This document shows, in pieces, positions 24,301 through 32,050 of a stretch of DNA of 64,000 bases. A model generated the notes under the pieces. It was given only the letters and a program-made list of their open reading frames with translations, searched no databases and was not told the DNA's origin. This DNA is from Agromyces hippuratus (lineage in GTDB: Bacteria; Actinomycetota; Actinomycetes; Actinomycetales; Microbacteriaceae), in NCBI RefSeq assembly GCF_013410355.1, contig NZ_JACCFI010000001.1, positions 2,852,001 to 2,916,000 on the forward strand. Direction: 5' to 3'. A program made the position numbers and the translations under genes. The stretch's first letter is position 1. The number at the start of each line of letters is the position of its first letter.

Positions 24301-25839
24301 ATGCACCTCCACCACCTCCGCACCCACCGCAGTGACGAGAACCTCGCCCGCGAGGGACAGCTCGCCTGGAAACTCGCGAGCGTCGCGACCGACCCGGTCG
24401 AGCTCGACGACGACGTCGTCGACATGGTGGTGAACCGCGTGATCGACAACGCGGCCGTCGCGGCCGCCTCGATCGCCCGCGGTCCCGTCGTCTCGGCGCG
24501 CAGCCAGGCGCTCGCCCACCCCGTCTCGATCGGCGGCGACGGCGCAACGGTCTTCGGTGCGGATGCCGCGCGCCGCACCTCGCCCGAGTGGGCCGCGTGG
24601 GCCAACGGGGTGGCCGTGCGTGAACTCGACTTCCACGACACCTTCCTCGCGGCGGACTACTCGCACCCCGGCGACAACATCCCGCCGATCGTCGCGGTCG
24701 CCCAGCACCTCGCCGCGAACCGCGGCCTCACGGGTCGCGACGTCGTGCGCGGCATCGCGACGGGCTACGAGATCCAGATCGACCTCGTGAAGGCGATCTC
24801 GCTCCACAAGCACAAGATCGACCACGTCGCCCACCTCGGCCCGTCGGCTGCCGCCGGCATCGGCACCCTGCTCGGCCTCGACCAGGAGACGATCTTCCAG
24901 GCCATCGGCCAGGCGCTGCACACGACCACGGCCACGCGCCAGTCCCGCAAGGGCGAGATCTCGACGTGGAAGGCGCACGCCCCGGCGTTCGCCGGCAAGA
25001 TGGCCGTCGAGGCGGTCGACCGGGCCATGCGCGGCCAGACGAGCCCCGTGCCGATCTACGAGGGTGAGGACGGCGTCATCGCGTGGCTCCTCGACGGGCC
25101 GGATGGCTCCTACGAGGTGCCGCTGCCCGAGGTGGGGGAGGCCAAGCGCGCCATCCTCGACTCCTACACGAAGGAGCACTCGGCGGAGTACCAGGCGCAG
25201 GCCTGGATCGACCTCGCCCGCAAGCTCCACGACGAGTACCCGCTGATCCTCGACGACCCGTCGCGCATCGAGTCGATCACCCTGCACACCTCGCACCACA
25301 CGCACTACGTGATCGGTTCGGGTGCGAACGACCCGCAGAAGTACGACCCGGATGCCTCGCGCGAGACGCTCGACCACTCGATCCCGTACATCTTCACCGT
25401 CGCCCTGCAGGACGGCTCGTGGGATCACGCCGAGTCGTACTCGCCCGAGCGCGCGCACCGCCCCGACACCGTCGAGCTGTGGAAGAAGGTCACGACCGTC
25501 GAAGACGAGGAGTGGACGCGCCGCTACCACTCGAACGACATCGCCGAGAAGGCGTTCGGCGGACGTGTCGTCATCAAGCTCGCCGACGGCGGCGAGATCG
25601 TCGACGAGATCGCCGTGGCCGACGCGCATCCGCTCGGTGCTCGCCCGTTCGCCCGCGAGCAGTACGTGCAGAAGTTCCGCACGCTCGCCGAGTGGGCGCT
25701 GACGCCCGAAGAGATCGAGCGCTTCCTCGACGTCGCACAGCGACTGCCCGAGCTCGGCCCCGACGAGCTCGGCGGCCTCACGTTCAACGTGGCCCCTGGC
25801 GCACTCGTCGGCGTCGAGGTCCCCGAGGGGCTGTTCTGA
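24301..25839 (+). CDS. prpD: 2-methylcitrate dehydratase
   Basis: A 512-residue MmgE/PrpD-family enzyme. It contains VRELDFHDTFLAADYSHPGDNIPP, the conserved catalytic-site region, and KAISLHKHKIDHVAHLGPSAAAG. It dehydrates 2-methylcitrate to 2-methyl-cis-aconitate in the propionate-oxidising methylcitrate cycle. Length agrees with the family. The stop overlaps the prpB start (TGATG). No separate aconitase-type AcnD gene is in this cluster, so the hydration step is probably done by a housekeeping aconitase. Confidence 0.93.
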   Translation: MHLHHLRTHRSDENLAREGQLAWKLASVATDPVELDDDVVDMVVNRVIDNAAVAAASIARGPVVSARSQALAHPVSIGGDGATVFGADAARRTSPEWAAWANGVAVRELDFHDTFLAADYSHPGDNIPPIVAVAQHLAANRGLTGRDVVRGIATGYEIQIDLVKAISLHKHKIDHVAHLGPSAAAGIGTLLGLDQETIFQAIGQALHTTTATRQSRKGEISTWKAHAPAFAGKMAVEAVDRAMRGQTSPVPIYEGEDGVIAWLLDGPDGSYEVPLPEVGEAKRAILDSYTKEHSAEYQAQAWIDLARKLHDEYPLILDDPSRIESITLHTSHHTHYVIGSGANDPQKYDPDASRETLDHSIPYIFTVALQDGSWDHAESYSPERAHRPDTVELWKKVTTVEDEEWTRRYHSNDIAEKAFGGRVVIKLADGGEIVDEIAVADAHPLGARPFAREQYVQKFRTLAEWALTPEEIERFLDVAQRLPELGPDELGGLTFNVAPGALVGVEVPEGLF

Positions 25840-26750
25840 TGCTGTACTCCACGACCCCGTCCTCCGAGAAGCGCCGGCTCTTCCGCGAGCGGCTCGCGAC
25901 CGGCGAGATCATGCGGTTCCCCGGCGCCTTCAACCCGCTCTCGGCGCGGCTCATCGAGCAGAAGGGCTTCGAGGGCGTCTACATCTCCGGTGCGGTGCTG
26001 AGCGCCGACCTCGGCCTGCCCGACATCGGGCTCACGACGCTCACCGAAGTGGCGGGCCGCGGCAGGCAGATCGCCCGCATGACGGAGCTGCCGGCGATCA
26101 TCGACGCCGACACCGGGTTCGGCGAGCCCATGAACGTCGCCCGCACGGTGCAGGAGATGGAGGATGCCGGGCTCGCCGGCCTCCACATCGAGGACCAGGT
26201 GAACCCGAAGCGGTGCGGACACCTCGACGGCAAGCAGGTCGTCGACGAGGCGACCGCGCTGCAGCGCATCCGCGCGGCCGTCGATGCCCGCCGCGACCCG
26301 AACTTCCTCGTCATGGCGCGCACCGACATCGCCGCGGTCGACGGTCTCTCCGCGGCGGTCGATCGCGCGAAGGCGCTCGTCGACGCCGGTGCCGACGCGA
26401 TCTTCCCCGAGGCGATGCGGTCGCTCGCCGAGTTCGAGGCGGTGCGCGCCGCGGTCGACGTGCCGCTGCTCGCGAACATGACCGAGTTCGGCAAGAGCGA
26501 GCTCTTCACGGTGCAGCAGCTCGCCGACGTCGGCATGAACATCGTCATCTGGCCGGTGTCGCTGCTGCGCCTCGCGATGGGGTCCGCCGTGCGCGGCCTC
26601 GACGAGATCGAGGCGACGGGCTCGCTCGTCGGCAAGCTCGACGAGATGCAGCACCGGGCCGATCTCTACGAACTCATCGACTACGAGGGCTACAACCGCT
26701 TCGATACGGGTATCTTCAACTTCACGGTCACCAAGACGCCGATCGCATAG
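25839..26750 (+). CDS. prpB: methylisocitrate lyase
   Basis: A 303-residue member of the isocitrate lyase/PEP mutase superfamily. AIIDADTGFGEPMNVARTV and IEDQVNPKRCGHLDGK carry the metal ligands and the catalytic Cys. It splits 2-methylisocitrate into pyruvate and succinate. The ATG overlaps the prpD stop, so translation is coupled. prpC follows 47 bp later. Confidence 0.94.
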   Translation: MLYSTTPSSEKRRLFRERLATGEIMRFPGAFNPLSARLIEQKGFEGVYISGAVLSADLGLPDIGLTTLTEVAGRGRQIARMTELPAIIDADTGFGEPMNVARTVQEMEDAGLAGLHIEDQVNPKRCGHLDGKQVVDEATALQRIRAAVDARRDPNFLVMARTDIAAVDGLSAAVDRAKALVDAGADAIFPEAMRSLAEFEAVRAAVDVPLLANMTEFGKSELFTVQQLADVGMNIVIWPVSLLRLAMGSAVRGLDEIEATGSLVGKLDEMQHRADLYELIDYEGYNRFDTGIFNFTVTKTPIA

Positions 26751-26797
26751 GCGCACCAGCGTCGTATCGAGACCACGCCAACGCAAGGGAGCAGACA

Positions 26798-27949
26798 TTG
26801 GCTGAGCAGGAGATCGCAGTACCGCCCGAGATCTACAAGGGTCTGGCCGGTGTGCCGGTCGACTACACCGCGATCTCGAAGGTGAACCCCGAGTCGAACT
26901 CGCTGCTCTACCGCGGCTACCCGGTGCAGGAGCTCGCGGCCTCCACGACGTTCGAGGAGGTCGCGTACCTGCTCTGGTACGGCGAGCTGCCCGATGACAC
27001 CCAGCTGGCCGAATTCGAGGAACGCGAGCGATCGCTGCGCGGCCTCGACCACGAGGTCAAGCGCATCATCGACGAGCTGCCGCTCACCGCCCACCCGATG
27101 GACGTCGTGCGCACCGCCGTCTCGGTCATCGGCGCGAGCGACCCGGCGACCCCCGACGACAGCGTCGACGCCAACCTCGACAAGTCGATCCGCCTGCTCG
27201 CGAAGCTGCCGTCGATCGTCTCGTACGACCAGCGGCGTCGGCACGAGCTCGAGTTCGTCGAGCCGCGGGGCGACCTCGGCTTCTCGGCGAACTTCCTCTG
27301 GCAGACGTTCGGCGAGCTGCCGGAGCTGCCGGTCGTGAGCGCGTTCGACGTGTCGATGATCCTCTACGCCGAGCACTCGTTCAACGCCTCGACGTTCACC
27401 GCGAGGGTCATCACCTCGACGCTCGCCGACCTCTACTCGGCGGTCACCGGAGCGATCGGCGCACTCAAGGGCCCGCTGCACGGCGGCGCGAACGAGGCCG
27501 TCATGCACGCCTTCGACGAGATCGGTGCGGGCCCCGGGGGCGCCGAGCGAGCTGCCGCCTGGCTCGACGCGGCGCTCGCCGAGAAGCGCAAGATCATGGG
27601 TTTCGGGCACCGTGTCTACAAGAACGGCGACTCCCGGGTGCCCACGATGCGCGACGCGATGGAGCGCATGGTCGAGTACTACGATCGGCCCGACCTGCTC
27701 GAGCTGTACGTCGGCCTCGAGCAGGCCATGGCCGAGCGCAAGGGCATCAGGCCGAACCTCGACTATCCGGCCGGCCCCGCCTACCACCTGATGGGATTCG
27801 ACACCCTGACGTTCACGCCGCTGTTCGTCGCGAGCCGCATCACCGGCTGGACGGCGCACATCATGGAGCAGGCGGCGTCGAACGCGCTCATCCGTCCGCT
27901 GTCGGTCTACAACGGCGTCGACGAGCGGCACGTGCCCGTGAAGGGCTGA
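26798..27949 (+). CDS. prpC: 2-methylcitrate synthase
   Basis: A 383-residue citrate-synthase-family enzyme. PLHGGANEAVMHAF and IMGFGHRVYKNGDSR carry two of the active-site His residues, and EHSFNASTFTARV is the conserved substrate loop. It condenses propionyl-CoA with oxaloacetate. The start is TTG 26798, placed by AAGGGAG about 6 bp upstream; no ATG or GTG lies near in frame. It completes prpD-prpB-prpC. Confidence 0.92.
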   Translation: MAEQEIAVPPEIYKGLAGVPVDYTAISKVNPESNSLLYRGYPVQELAASTTFEEVAYLLWYGELPDDTQLAEFEERERSLRGLDHEVKRIIDELPLTAHPMDVVRTAVSVIGASDPATPDDSVDANLDKSIRLLAKLPSIVSYDQRRRHELEFVEPRGDLGFSANFLWQTFGELPELPVVSAFDVSMILYAEHSFNASTFTARVITSTLADLYSAVTGAIGALKGPLHGGANEAVMHAFDEIGAGPGGAERAAAWLDAALAEKRKIMGFGHRVYKNGDSRVPTMRDAMERMVEYYDRPDLLELYVGLEQAMAERKGIRPNLDYPAGPAYHLMGFDTLTFTPLFVASRITGWTAHIMEQAASNALIRPLSVYNGVDERHVPVKG

Positions 27950-27953
27950 CCCG

Positions 27954-28601
27954 GTGTCCCACGTCTTCCTCGAGATGACGATGACCGTCGACGGGTTCAC
28001 CGCGGCGGTGGGCGTGAGCCTCGAGCATCCCTTCGGGCTCGACGGGGAGCGCGTGCACTCGTGGATGCGCGACTCGGTGTTCACCGGTGCGCCGCCCGGT
28101 GACGACGACCGCGACGGCGTCATCGACGACACCGGCGAAGACGTCGATCGCGACGCCGTCGCGCAACTCTACGAGTCGACGGGCGCATTCGTGCTCGGCC
28201 GCCGCACGCTCGATGTCCGGGAGGCCGTCTGGGGCGACGAGCCGGTGTTCCAGGGGCGCCCGTGCTTCGTCGTGACGAGTCGCCCTCACGAGTCGTACGT
28301 GCGCGGAGGCTCGCGCTACGAGTTCGTCACGGGCGGGGTCGCCGAAGCGATCGCCCGTGCCAGCGCGGCCGCGAGTGCGGCATCCGTCTGCGTCATCGGC
28401 GGTGCGGATGTCGCGAGGCAGGCGCTCGCCCTCGGACTCGTGGACGAGGCGCTGCTCCACATCGTGCCGGTGCTCCTCGGCGGCGGCGACCGGCTCTTCC
28501 CCGACTCGGCTCCGAACCGGGTCGAGCTCGAGCCCGTCTCCGCGGTTCAGGGGGCACGGGCGACGCACCTGCGCTACCGGTTGCCGACGGTGCTCGGGTA
28601 G
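27954..28601 (+). CDS. dihydrofolate-reductase-like (RibD C-terminal domain) protein
   Basis: A 215-residue protein of the DHFR/RibD_C fold. EMTMTVDGFTA, AFVLGRRTLDVREAVWG, FVVTSRPHES and SVCVIGGADVARQALALGLVDEALLHIVPVLLGGG are the usual family blocks, ending in a C-terminal strand that packs on the sheet. Such stand-alone proteins are common in actinobacteria and their substrates are mostly unknown. GTG 27954 is 4 bp after prpC, so it may be read through from that operon, though a functional link is unlikely. Confidence 0.85.
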   Translation: MSHVFLEMTMTVDGFTAAVGVSLEHPFGLDGERVHSWMRDSVFTGAPPGDDDRDGVIDDTGEDVDRDAVAQLYESTGAFVLGRRTLDVREAVWGDEPVFQGRPCFVVTSRPHESYVRGGSRYEFVTGGVAEAIARASAAASAASVCVIGGADVARQALALGLVDEALLHIVPVLLGGGDRLFPDSAPNRVELEPVSAVQGARATHLRYRLPTVLG

Positions 28602-28668
28602 TCATCGCGGGCTCGCACAACGGGAGCCGCGGCATCCGTTCTGTGACTGTGGCTTCCGCCAATGTTGG

Positions 28669-28706
28669 ATGATCCACCACGATTCCGTCATACAGTCGTG
28701 GATCAT
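28669..28706. promoter_or_regulatory. inverted repeat over the thioesterase promoter
   Basis: ATGATCCAC (28669-28677) and GTGGATCAT (28698-28706) form a perfect 9-bp inverted repeat. A -10-like TACAGT (28691-28696) lies between the arms, and the ATG at 28705 overlaps the right arm. This fits a repressor site on a leaderless promoter. Confidence 0.45.
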
Positions 28707-29268
28707 GCACATGTTCTTCCGCACGCTGCTGCACGTCCTGTTCCTCTCGCGGCGCAAGCCCGACCTCGGGCACTGGGATGTCGCGCGCACGAACTTCATC
28801 ACCCTGCCGACCGATCTCGACATCAACCGCCACATGAACAACGGCGTCTACTTCTCGATCATGGATGTCGCGCGCTTCGACATGCTCGTGCGCAACGGCG
28901 TCTGGGCGATGATGCGCGAGAAGAACTGGTACCCCGTCGTCGCGAGCGAGACGATCACGTTCCGCAAGTCCCTGCAGCTCTGGGACCGCTTCACGATCGA
29001 GTCCCGCCTCGTCGGCCATGACGACAAGGCCGTCTACATGGAGCAGCGCTACGTGCGTCCGGGTGCCGACGGCGAACCCGAGATCTACGCGCAGGGTTTC
29101 ATTCGCGCGCGCTTCCTCAAGAAGGCGGGCGGCACGGTGCCGATGTCCGAGATCGCCGAGGTGCTCGGCGTCTCGGGCGCCGACGAGATCCCCGACTGGA
29201 TGGAGCGGTGGGGCGCGGATGTCGCACTGCCCGCCACCCGTGCGGCGGCCCCGTCGGTCTGGCGCTGA
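28705..29268 (+). CDS. acyl-CoA thioesterase-like (hotdog) protein
   Basis: A 187-residue hotdog-fold protein. It has FITLPTDLDINRHMNNGVYFSIMDVARFDMLVR, the 4-hydroxybenzoyl-CoA thioesterase-like segment with the catalytic-region Asp and His, then VVASETITFRKSLQLWDRFTIESRL. Similar proteins are annotated as acyl-CoA thioesterase or Them6-like. I chose ATG 28705 from the -10 TACAGT nine bases upstream; ATG 28669 is in frame but would place the promoter inside the gene. The in vivo substrate is unknown. Confidence 0.82.
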   Translation: MHMFFRTLLHVLFLSRRKPDLGHWDVARTNFITLPTDLDINRHMNNGVYFSIMDVARFDMLVRNGVWAMMREKNWYPVVASETITFRKSLQLWDRFTIESRLVGHDDKAVYMEQRYVRPGADGEPEIYAQGFIRARFLKKAGGTVPMSEIAEVLGVSGADEIPDWMERWGADVALPATRAAAPSVWR

Positions 29269-29281
29269 CGAGGCGCTGCGG

Positions 29282-30391
29282 TCAGCTCAGCGCCTTCCTC
29301 GGCACGACGACCTCCTTGATGATGAGCAGGATGCCGGCGGCGACGGGGATCGCGACGAGTGCTCCGGGCAGGCCGCCCAGCGTGCCGCCGGCGAGGGCTG
29401 CGATGAGCACGATCGAGCCGGGCACCTGCACGGCCTTGCTCATGACCTTCGGGGTGAGGATGTACGCCTCCACCTGCATGTAGATGAGCATCGCGATGAG
29501 CACGATGAGGGCCGCGACCGGCGAGACGAACAGGGCGATCACCGTCATGACCGCCGTGGTGAGCACGGTTCCGATGAGCGGGATGAGCGTGATGAAGAAC
29601 GCCGCGACCGCGATCACGAGTGCGAACGGCACTCCGACGAGCAGCAGCAGGATGAAGCTGTAGACCGCGTTGAAGAACGCGAGCACCACCATGCCGCTGA
29701 GGTAGCGGCCGACGTTCTGCATGATGCGCTCGGCGTAGCCGACGACGCGCTCTCGGTGCGACGCCGAGATGAGCGTGTAGATCGCCCGCTTCGAGGAGTC
29801 GAGGGTCGCGGTGAAGTAGATGGTCAGGATGAAGATGAAGAACGCGCTCGAGAGGCCGCCGAGGATCGCGAAGCCGACGTTCAGGGCCCCGCCGCCGATG
29901 GTCGCCCAGAAGTTCGGGTCGCTGATGGTGTCGACGACCCACTTGTAGACCGAGCCCAGCACCCCGCCCGAGCCGGCCTGCACGTCTTGGAACCAGTCCT
30001 GCGTCTGCAGGTTCTTGTACATGGTGGGAAGGCTGTTGATGAACGCGCTCGCCTGGCTGATGACGATGGGGAGCACGAGCCAGAGCATCCCGGCGATCAC
30101 GAGGATGAACAGGATGATGACCGTGACGATGGCGGCGCCGCGCTTCAGTCCCCGGCGCTCGAACCAGCGCACGAGCGGGTCGAGCCCGAGCGTGATGAAC
30201 GCCGCGGCGAGCACCGAGAAGACGACGCTCGAGATGCTCGCGAACGCCGCCGCGATGCCGAGCGCGACCACGACGCCGAGGGTCGCGACGAACGCCCACT
30301 GGAACGGCTTGTTCGCCATCAGGTTCGTCTGGCGCTCGCGCCAGCCCGGGGTGGCCTCGGTCTCGCGCGCTCGGCGCTCGATGCTCTTCAC
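29282..30391 (-). CDS. AI-2E family transporter
   Basis: A 369-residue membrane protein with about eight hydrophobic segments, typical of the AI-2E/PerM family. The C-terminal part holds LALIVAV-like helices, LIPLIGTVLTTAVMTVIALF and YMQVEAYILTPKVMSKAVQVPGSIVLIAALAGG, the most conserved stretch of the family. Family members export AI-2 or act as Na/H antiporters or general permeases, so the name is not proof of function. The start is GTG 30391, with TAGACT ten bases upstream, suggesting a leaderless gene. Confidence 0.9.
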   Translation of the reverse strand: MKSIERRARETEATPGWRERQTNLMANKPFQWAFVATLGVVVALGIAAAFASISSVVFSVLAAAFITLGLDPLVRWFERRGLKRGAAIVTVIILFILVIAGMLWLVLPIVISQASAFINSLPTMYKNLQTQDWFQDVQAGSGGVLGSVYKWVVDTISDPNFWATIGGGALNVGFAILGGLSSAFFIFILTIYFTATLDSSKRAIYTLISASHRERVVGYAERIMQNVGRYLSGMVVLAFFNAVYSFILLLLVGVPFALVIAVAAFFITLIPLIGTVLTTAVMTVIALFVSPVAALIVLIAMLIYMQVEAYILTPKVMSKAVQVPGSIVLIAALAGGTLGGLPGALVAIPVAAGILLIIKEVVVPRKALS

Positions 30392-30456
30392 GGCGTCAGT
30401 CTAGGGCTGGGCGCTCCCGGTGCAGGAGGAGCGCGCCGGGCCGGCCTTCCAGGCCG

Positions 30457-30966
30457 TCAGCGGCTCGCGGTGGTCGGGACGTCGAGCTCCCGGTAGTGGC
30501 GGGAGAACGCCGGGAAGTAGGTCTCCCACGCGGGTTGCGGCGTGCCGGCGCGCGCGGCCGCGAGGCGGTCGAGGTAGTAGTCCCAGCCGGGCCCCATATC
30601 GGCAGACTCCGACGGGTCGTGGAGTCGCTGGCCGAGCGTGAGCGTCGTCATGCCGCCGCCCTCCACCAGATGGCAGAAGAGGCGGATGCCGGTCGGGCCC
30701 GAGCCGGAGTCGGCGGTGAACCGGTGCGGTGCCGCGCACTCGAGGATCGTGACGTTCTGCCACTCGCCCTCGCCCTCGGCCTCCATGCGGAACCGCACAC
30801 CGCCCGTCGCCGGGCTGCCGGTGTAGGTGCCGATCCAGGCGCGCATGGCATTCGGATTCGTGAGGCTGAACCAGACGTCTTCGATGGGGGCGTAGAACAG
30901 GCGGTCGAACTGCAGGTACAGGCCGTCGTCCTTCAGCACGTAGTGTCCGGTCGGTCTCGCGGTCAT
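30457..30966 (-). CDS. SRPBCC/START-domain protein (Aha1-like)
   Basis: A 169-residue protein with an N-terminal strand and helix pattern YLQFDRLFYAPIEDVWFSLTNPNAMRAWIGTY, typical of the SRPBCC fold (activator of Hsp90 ATPase-like group). It has a hydrophobic cavity region with MEAEGEGEW and a C-terminal helix with WDYYLDRLAAA. Such proteins bind hydrophobic ligands. ATG 30966 has a G-rich Shine-Dalgarno. It is divergent from a small membrane-protein gene and 65 bp from the AI-2E gene. The ligand is unknown. Confidence 0.82.
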   Translation of the reverse strand: MTARPTGHYVLKDDGLYLQFDRLFYAPIEDVWFSLTNPNAMRAWIGTYTGSPATGGVRFRMEAEGEGEWQNVTILECAAPHRFTADSGSGPTGIRLFCHLVEGGGMTTLTLGQRLHDPSESADMGPGWDYYLDRLAAARAGTPQPAWETYFPAFSRHYRELDVPTTASR

Positions 30967-31052
30967 CTTCAGCCCCCGTTCGCTGGTTCCCTCAGGCTAA
31001 TCCCGCTGCGCGTCAACCGCCAGAGTGGGCCACCGCCCACTAGAGTGTGGCC

Positions 31053-31484
31053 ATGGGATCGAGTGGTGGACGCAAGCGCGCGTCGAGTGGACAGGCGTCA
31101 TCGGGCGTGAAGACGTCAACGGGTGGGCAGTCGGCGCACGAGGAGCACGCGCTCGACATCGACCCCGAGAACAACAAGTCCGGGCTCTGGGGTGCCCTGG
31201 CCGGCCTGATCGTGTTCGCGCTCATCGCCATCCCGCTGTCGGCCGCGTTCACGTTCGCGACGACCCCGCACTCGCAGCAGCTCTTCGCCGGTCGGCTCTC
31301 CGACGCGACCCAGGGCGGCTACCAGTTCTTCTGGTGGACCGTGACGATCTTCCTCTTCGCGCTGCCGTTCCTCGTCGGCTACGGCGTCGCGAAGCTCTCG
31401 GTGAAGTCGCTGACGATCGTCGGCGCGGTCATCGTGCTCTTCGTGATCGCGATCATGGTGCTCGGCCAGGTCTTCGTCTTCTAG
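31053..31484 (+). CDS. small three-helix membrane protein of unknown function
   Basis: A 143-residue protein. The first 45 residues are Ser/Gly/Lys-rich and polar, with a low-complexity region SSGGRKRASSGQASSG. Three membrane segments follow: ALAGLIVFALIAIPLSAAF, FFWWTVTIFLFALPFLVG and TIVGAVIVLFVIAIMVLG. TAGAGT (31041-31046) is 6 bp before ATG 31053, so a leaderless transcript is likely. I do not recognise the family. The N-terminus is probably cytoplasmic, by the positive-inside rule. Confidence 0.75.
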   Translation: MGSSGGRKRASSGQASSGVKTSTGGQSAHEEHALDIDPENNKSGLWGALAGLIVFALIAIPLSAAFTFATTPHSQQLFAGRLSDATQGGYQFFWWTVTIFLFALPFLVGYGVAKLSVKSLTIVGAVIVLFVIAIMVLGQVFVF

Positions 31485-31506
31485 GACACCGGCGAACTCT
31501 GCCGGG

Positions 31507-31539
31507 CGAGCCTGTCGAAACCCTGTTTCGACAGGCTCG
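31507..31539. repeat. intergenic palindrome of the TTTCGACAGGCTC repeat family
   Basis: CGAGCCTGTCGAAA (31507-31520) and TTTCGACAGGCTCG (31526-31539) form a perfect 14-bp inverted repeat with a 5-nt centre, 22 bp after the membrane-protein stop. It could act as a terminator. Half-copies of the same word occur inside putA (38966, 39896-39940) and inside the oxidoreductase gene (33371). Confidence 0.85.
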
Positions 31540-31574
31540 ACTCATTCACCCGGGTCCGTGTTACGCACCTCGTG

Positions 31575-31639
31575 GTGCGTCACGCACGGTGAAGTGCGCG
31601 GCCTCCGTGAGTTAGAGTCACCGTTCGTGCGTTACGCAC
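31575..31639. promoter_or_regulatory. two GTGCGT-N-ACGCAC palindromes bracketing a -10
   Basis: Perfect 13-bp palindromes GTGCGT-C-ACGCAC (31575-31587) and GTGCGT-T-ACGCAC (31627-31639) are 52 bp apart, about five helical turns. TAGAGT (31613-31618) lies between them. An extra half-site ACGCAC is at 31563. This fits a repressor that binds two dimers around the promoter of the DoxX gene. Confidence 0.65.
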
Positions 31640-31668
31640 TGACAGTAACTCGGACTTGGGAGAACAAC

Positions 31669-32028
31669 TTGCTCATCGCACTGTGGATCGTCACCGGGCT
31701 GCTCGCCCTGCTGTTCGGCATGGCCGGCGCCATGAAGGCCACCAGGTCGCGCGAGGCGGTGCTCGCGAACATGCCGTGGGTCGAAGACGTGAGCGCCGGC
31801 CAGCTCAAGACCATCGGCCTGCTCGAGGTGCTCGGCGCGATCGGCCTCGTGCTGCCCGCCGCGACCGGCATCCTGCCGTGGCTCACGCCCGTTGCGGCGT
31901 TCGCGCTCGCGATCACCATGGTCTTCGCCGTGGCGCTGCACGTGAAGCGCAAGGAGTCGTTCGCTCCGAGCCTCGTGCTCGGCATCGTCGCCCTGCTCGT
32001 GGGCGTCGGCTGGGTGCTGCTCGGCTGA
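31669..32028 (+). CDS. DoxX-family membrane protein
   Basis: A 119-residue four-helix membrane protein of the DoxX type: LLIALWIVTGLLALLFGMAGAMKATRSREA, then TIGLLEVLGAIGLVLPAATG and two C-terminal helices. I chose TTG 31669, with GGGAG about 6 bp upstream, because the family begins at this point; the frame runs open further upstream into the operator. DoxX-like proteins are often induced by quinone or electrophile stress in actinobacteria. The palindrome pair upstream suggests control by an HxlR/MarR-type regulator encoded elsewhere. Confidence 0.82.
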   Translation: MLIALWIVTGLLALLFGMAGAMKATRSREAVLANMPWVEDVSAGQLKTIGLLEVLGAIGLVLPAATGILPWLTPVAAFALAITMVFAVALHVKRKESFAPSLVLGIVALLVGVGWVLLG

Positions 32029-32050
32029 TCCGCACGCCGGGGGCTCGCGG

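Noticed and set aside
29282..30391. AI-2 quorum-signal exporter
   Set aside because: The family name covers many functions; no lux genes are near, so I leave the substrate open.
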